Source: Odobenus rosmarus divergens | Lineage: Eukaryota; Chordata; Mammalia; Carnivora; Odobenidae | Reading direction: 5' to 3' | NCBI RefSeq assembly: GCF_000321225.1 | Contig: NW_004451010.1 | Span: 2,025,129 to 2,089,128 of the forward strand | DNA: 64,000 nt | Shown here: piece by piece, positions 61,080 through 64,000 of the stretch | Layout of the letters: every line of letters starts with the position of its first letter | Numbering within the stretch: the stretch's first letter is position 1 | Notes under the pieces: model-generated | What the model was told of the DNA's origin: nothing | The model's database searches: none | The model's input: only the letters and a program-made list of their open reading frames with translations | Made by a program: the position numbers and the translations under genes

Positions 61080-62440
61080 ATTTTTTTTATATATTTTTTT
61101 ATTGTGATAAAAAACACATGATATACAATTTACCATGTTAACCATTTTTAAGTACAGTTGGTAGTGTTAAATATATTTACACTGTTGTGAAACAGATCTT
61201 CAGAACTTTCTCATCTTGCAAATCTGAAATTCTATACTCATTAAACAACCTTCCTTTCCCCCTCCCCAAGCCCTTGATAACCACCATTTTATTTTCTGTT
61301 TCTATGAATTTTATTACTTTAGATACTTCATATAGATGAAATCATATAGTATTTGTCTTTTTGTGATTGATTTATTTCACTTAATGTAATGTCCTAAAGG
61401 TTCATCCATTTTTTAGTATATGTGAGGATCGCCCTCACTTTATTTATTTATTTATTTTTATTTTTATTTTTTTAAAGATTTCACCTATCTATTTGACAGA
61501 GAGAGACAGCGAGAGAGGGAACACAAGCAGGGGGAGTGGGAGAGGGAGAAGCAGGCCTCCCGCGGAGCGGGGAGCCCAATGTGGGGCTCAATCCCAATGC
61601 AGAGCTCGTTCCCAATGTGGGGCTCAATCCCAGGACCCTGGGATCATGACCCGAGCCGAAGGCAGAAGCTTAATGACTGAGCTACCCAGTGCCCCGGATC
61701 GCCCTCTCTTTTAAAGCTTAATAATATTCCGTTGTATATGTAGACCCCATTTTGTTTATCCATTCATCTGTCAATGGACATATGAGGTTGCTTTTACTTC
61801 TTTGCTACTGAAAATAGTGCTGCTATGAACACAGGTGTGCAAAAATCTCTCTGAAGCCCTGCTTTCAGTTCTTTTAGATGTATACCCAGAAGTGAGATTA
61901 CTAGATCACATGGTAGTTCTATTTCTAATTTTTTGGGAAACTTTCTTACTGTTTTCCATAGTGGTTACACTATTTTACATTCCCAACAGTGTGTAAGGGT
62001 TCTAATTTTCCACACCCTCACCAACACTGCTTATTGATTAATTGATTGTTCTATTGAGGTCATCCTAATGGGTGTGAGGTGATACCTCACTGTGGTTTTG
62101 ATTTGCATTTCTCTGATGATTAGTGCTATTGAGCATCTTTTCATGTGCCTGTCAGGTGTTTGTATATCATCTTTGGAGAAATGTCTACTTAGGTTTTTGC
62201 CCATTTTTTTAATCTGGTTATTGGATTTTTTTTTTGTTTTGAGTTGTTGGGAGTTCTTTCTATATTCTGGATATTAACCCCTTATCAGATATATGATTTT
62301 CTCCTACTCCGTAGGTTGCCTTTGCACTCTATTGTTTATGTCCTTTAATGTATAAAAAAAATTTTGTTTAATATAGTCCCATTTTTCTGTTTTTGCTTTC
62401 ATTGTCTATGTAGCATTGATTACTTTTAGCATTTTAAAAA
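61080..62440 (-). mobile_element. L1, 3' UTR and ORF2 C-terminal part, antisense
   Basis: The complement runs from the 3' UTR ('ttattgtgataaaaaacacatgatata') to ORF2 ('gggtgtgaggtgatacctcactgtggttttgatttgc', 'gggagttctttctatattctgga'). It continues into the ORF2 reverse-transcriptase part at 62.64-64 kb. It is antisense to the probable TTLL7 transcript. A SINE interrupts it. Confidence 0.85.
61441..61695 (-). mobile_element. CAN-SINE with internal 18-bp triplication, nested in L1
   Basis: Minus strand with a long (TTTA)n-type tail. Duplications GGATCGCCCTC flank it at 61426 and 61696. The body carries three tandem 18-bp units at 61575-61628, making it longer than its relatives. Confidence 0.95.
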
Positions 62441-62828
62441 TGTATTGACAGAATTATTTTAAGTTGCTGTTTATTAATTCTTTCCCACCTTATTCTTTAA
62501 AGTCCACATGATTATTTTTGAGACTATGTAATTATGATGACTAGTGTAATTATTTAACAAATTAAACTGAATTTTGAAAAAAATTTTTTTGGAGGTGTCA
62601 CTTTTTAAAATATCCAGTGTAAGAATTTAGTTGCTATAATTTAACCATATGTTAATATGAATTGTTTAAACCTATACATCAATTTAGGGAGAATTAACAT
62701 CTTTACTGTGTTCATTCTTCCAATCTGTAAACATGGGATGTCTCCAGGATTGGGGTCTTCTTTTATTTTCTTTTATTAGCAATTTATAATTTTCATTATA
62801 CAGGTATTACCCATGTTTTGTTCGAATT

Positions 62829-63015
62829 TTTTTTTAAGATTTTGCCCATTTATTTGTTGGAGAGCGAGCAAGCACAAGTAGGGGAGCGGCAGGCAGAGGG
62901 AGAAGCAGGCTCCCCGCTGAGCAAGGAGCCCGATGCCCAACTCCATTCCAGGCCCCTGGGATCAGGACCCAAGCCAAAGGCAGATGCTTAATTGACTGAG
63001 CCACCCAGGTGTCCC
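62829..63015 (-). mobile_element. CAN-SINE nested in L1
   Basis: Minus strand, with body 'ggcaggcagagggagaagcaggc' and head complement 'gactgagccacccaggtgtccc'. Duplications TTTGTTMGAATT (one mismatch) lie at 62817-62828 and 63016-63027. Confidence 0.95.
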
Positions 63016-63569
63016 TTTGTTAGAATTATACCTAATTATTTCATTTTGTTTGGAGCAACTGATAATGACATTCATTTTAATTTGTTTCCATTTTTTTGTG
63101 TCAATATGTAGAAATGCAATTGGTTTTTGTGTATTGATCTTGTATCCTGAAACCTTACTGAAGTCATGTTTGGATCTAGGATTGTAGATCCTTTGAGAAT
63201 TTTTTTTTCTTTATCATCTGCAAACCAAGACACTTTCTTTCTTTACAGTCTGTTAAAATTAAAATAAATCTTTAATTTTTTTTCTTGCCTTATTGCAAGT
63301 GCTAGGAATTCTAGTATTGTGTCAAATAAGAATGGTGAGAGTGGACATCCTTGCCTTGTTCATGATCTTAAAGGAAAATTATTCAGTCCTTTACTATTAA
63401 GTATGATGTTAGCTGTAGGTTTTTTTTGTAGATGTTCTTTATTAGGTTGAGAAGATTCCCCTTCTGTTTCTAGTGTACTGATACTTTTTATCCTGAATGG
63501 AGATAGAATTACATCAAATTTCTTTTTGCATTAATTGATGTGGACATATGATTTTTTCCTTAACCTCTT

Positions 63570-63719
63570 GATATGGTGGATTACATTGATTAATTTTTGA
63601 ATATTGAATGAACCTTGTGCACATGGAATAAATCCTTTTTGGTATGATATGGTGGATTACATTGATTAATTTTTGAATATTGAATGAACCTTGTGCACAT
63701 GGAATAAATCCTTTTTGGT
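63570..63719. repeat. 76-bp direct tandem duplication inside L1 ORF2
   Basis: The unit starting GATATGGTGGATTACATTG at 63570 repeats from 63646. All 74 bases of the second copy match the first. A 76-bp step shifts the reading frame, so the L1 protein repeats in two frames. Confidence 0.97.
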
Positions 63720-64000
63720 CATATATGCACATCACACACACATATGTTGCATTCAGTTTGCTAACATTTTGTTAAAGATTTTTGCATTTAACTTCATGAG
63801 GGATATTGGTTTGTAGTTTCCTTTCTGTTGTGCTTTCTTTATTTGTTTCTCGTTGTTAGAATACTACCAGCCTCATGTGGTACTAAGAAATTACAATTTG
63901 TTGAATTTGGGTCTTGTGTCAAAATTCAAATATCCATAATTACCTGAGCAGGCTATTACAATACTTCTTTTTCCAACTACATATCTCTGTGTGGCCAAAT

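Larger units (their letters stand above)
62640..64000 (-). mobile_element. L1 ORF2 reverse-transcriptase segment, antisense, runs off the window
   Basis: On the minus strand the frames show GFIPCAQGSFNIQKLINVIHHI-type finger-domain sequence near 63600-63720. The active-site remnant FADD lies at the complement of 63213-63224. Text equivalent to '[14 protein letters not shown]' lies near 63330. Stops and a 76-bp duplication disable it. Order and orientation fit the 61.08-62.44 kb piece as one element of at least 2.9 kb. A SINE interrupts it. Confidence 0.85.

Overview
This is mammalian genomic DNA. The 20 or so tRNA-Lys-derived CAN-SINEs, with their diagnostic head (GCCTGGGTGGCTCAG), CT-rich middle and AATAAA/poly-A tail, place it in Carnivora. 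The dominant SINE subtype and the carnivoran L1 3' ends suggest a caniform, probably an arctoid (bear, seal or mustelid group). The species call is tentative. Nothing bacterial, viral or CRISPR-like is present.

The window holds the 5' ends of two genes facing away from each other across about 52 kb. At the left, on the minus strand, is the first coding exon of PRKACB, the catalytic beta subunit of cAMP-dependent protein kinase (Cbeta1 N-terminus). It lies in a CpG island at about 355-1010, and its intron 1 runs off the left edge. At about 52.47-53.42 kb is a second CpG island with a plus-strand non-coding first exon ending in a strong splice donor (exon end 53121). From the known human order (TTLL7 and PRKACB head to head) this is most likely TTLL7, a tubulin polyglutamylase. 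That name rests on synteny, because no TTLL7 codons were found. The rest of the window (53.1-64 kb) would be its intron 1.

The intergenic space and the intron are mostly mobile-element debris. There is a processed pseudogene of SET (5.83-7.32 kb). The L1 copies include one split by a 5' inversion (12.9-16.06 kb), an old one with 5'UTR-like, ORF1 and endonuclease segments (18.15-22.05 kb), two younger carnivoran 3' ends (26.0 and 31.0 kb) and an antisense ORF2 copy at 61-64 kb. An antisense ERVL-class provirus remnant with one LTR lies at about 25.43-30.56 kb. There are also MLT1-, MLT2- and other LTR-like pieces, Tigger-type and MER5A-type DNA transposons, many MIR and L2 relics, and three microsatellites. 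Several insertions are nested, so relative ages can be read directly.

I found no previously undescribed biological system. The items most worth a second look are the ETS/CRE-half composite in the PRKACB promoter, a possible divergent transcript from that island, the L1 inversion, an exact 76-bp tandem duplication near the right edge, an 18-bp triplication inside one SINE, and the nested SINE/L1 and ERVL structures. All family names come from recognition by eye and should be confirmed with RepeatMasker. Boundaries of old repeats are approximate.
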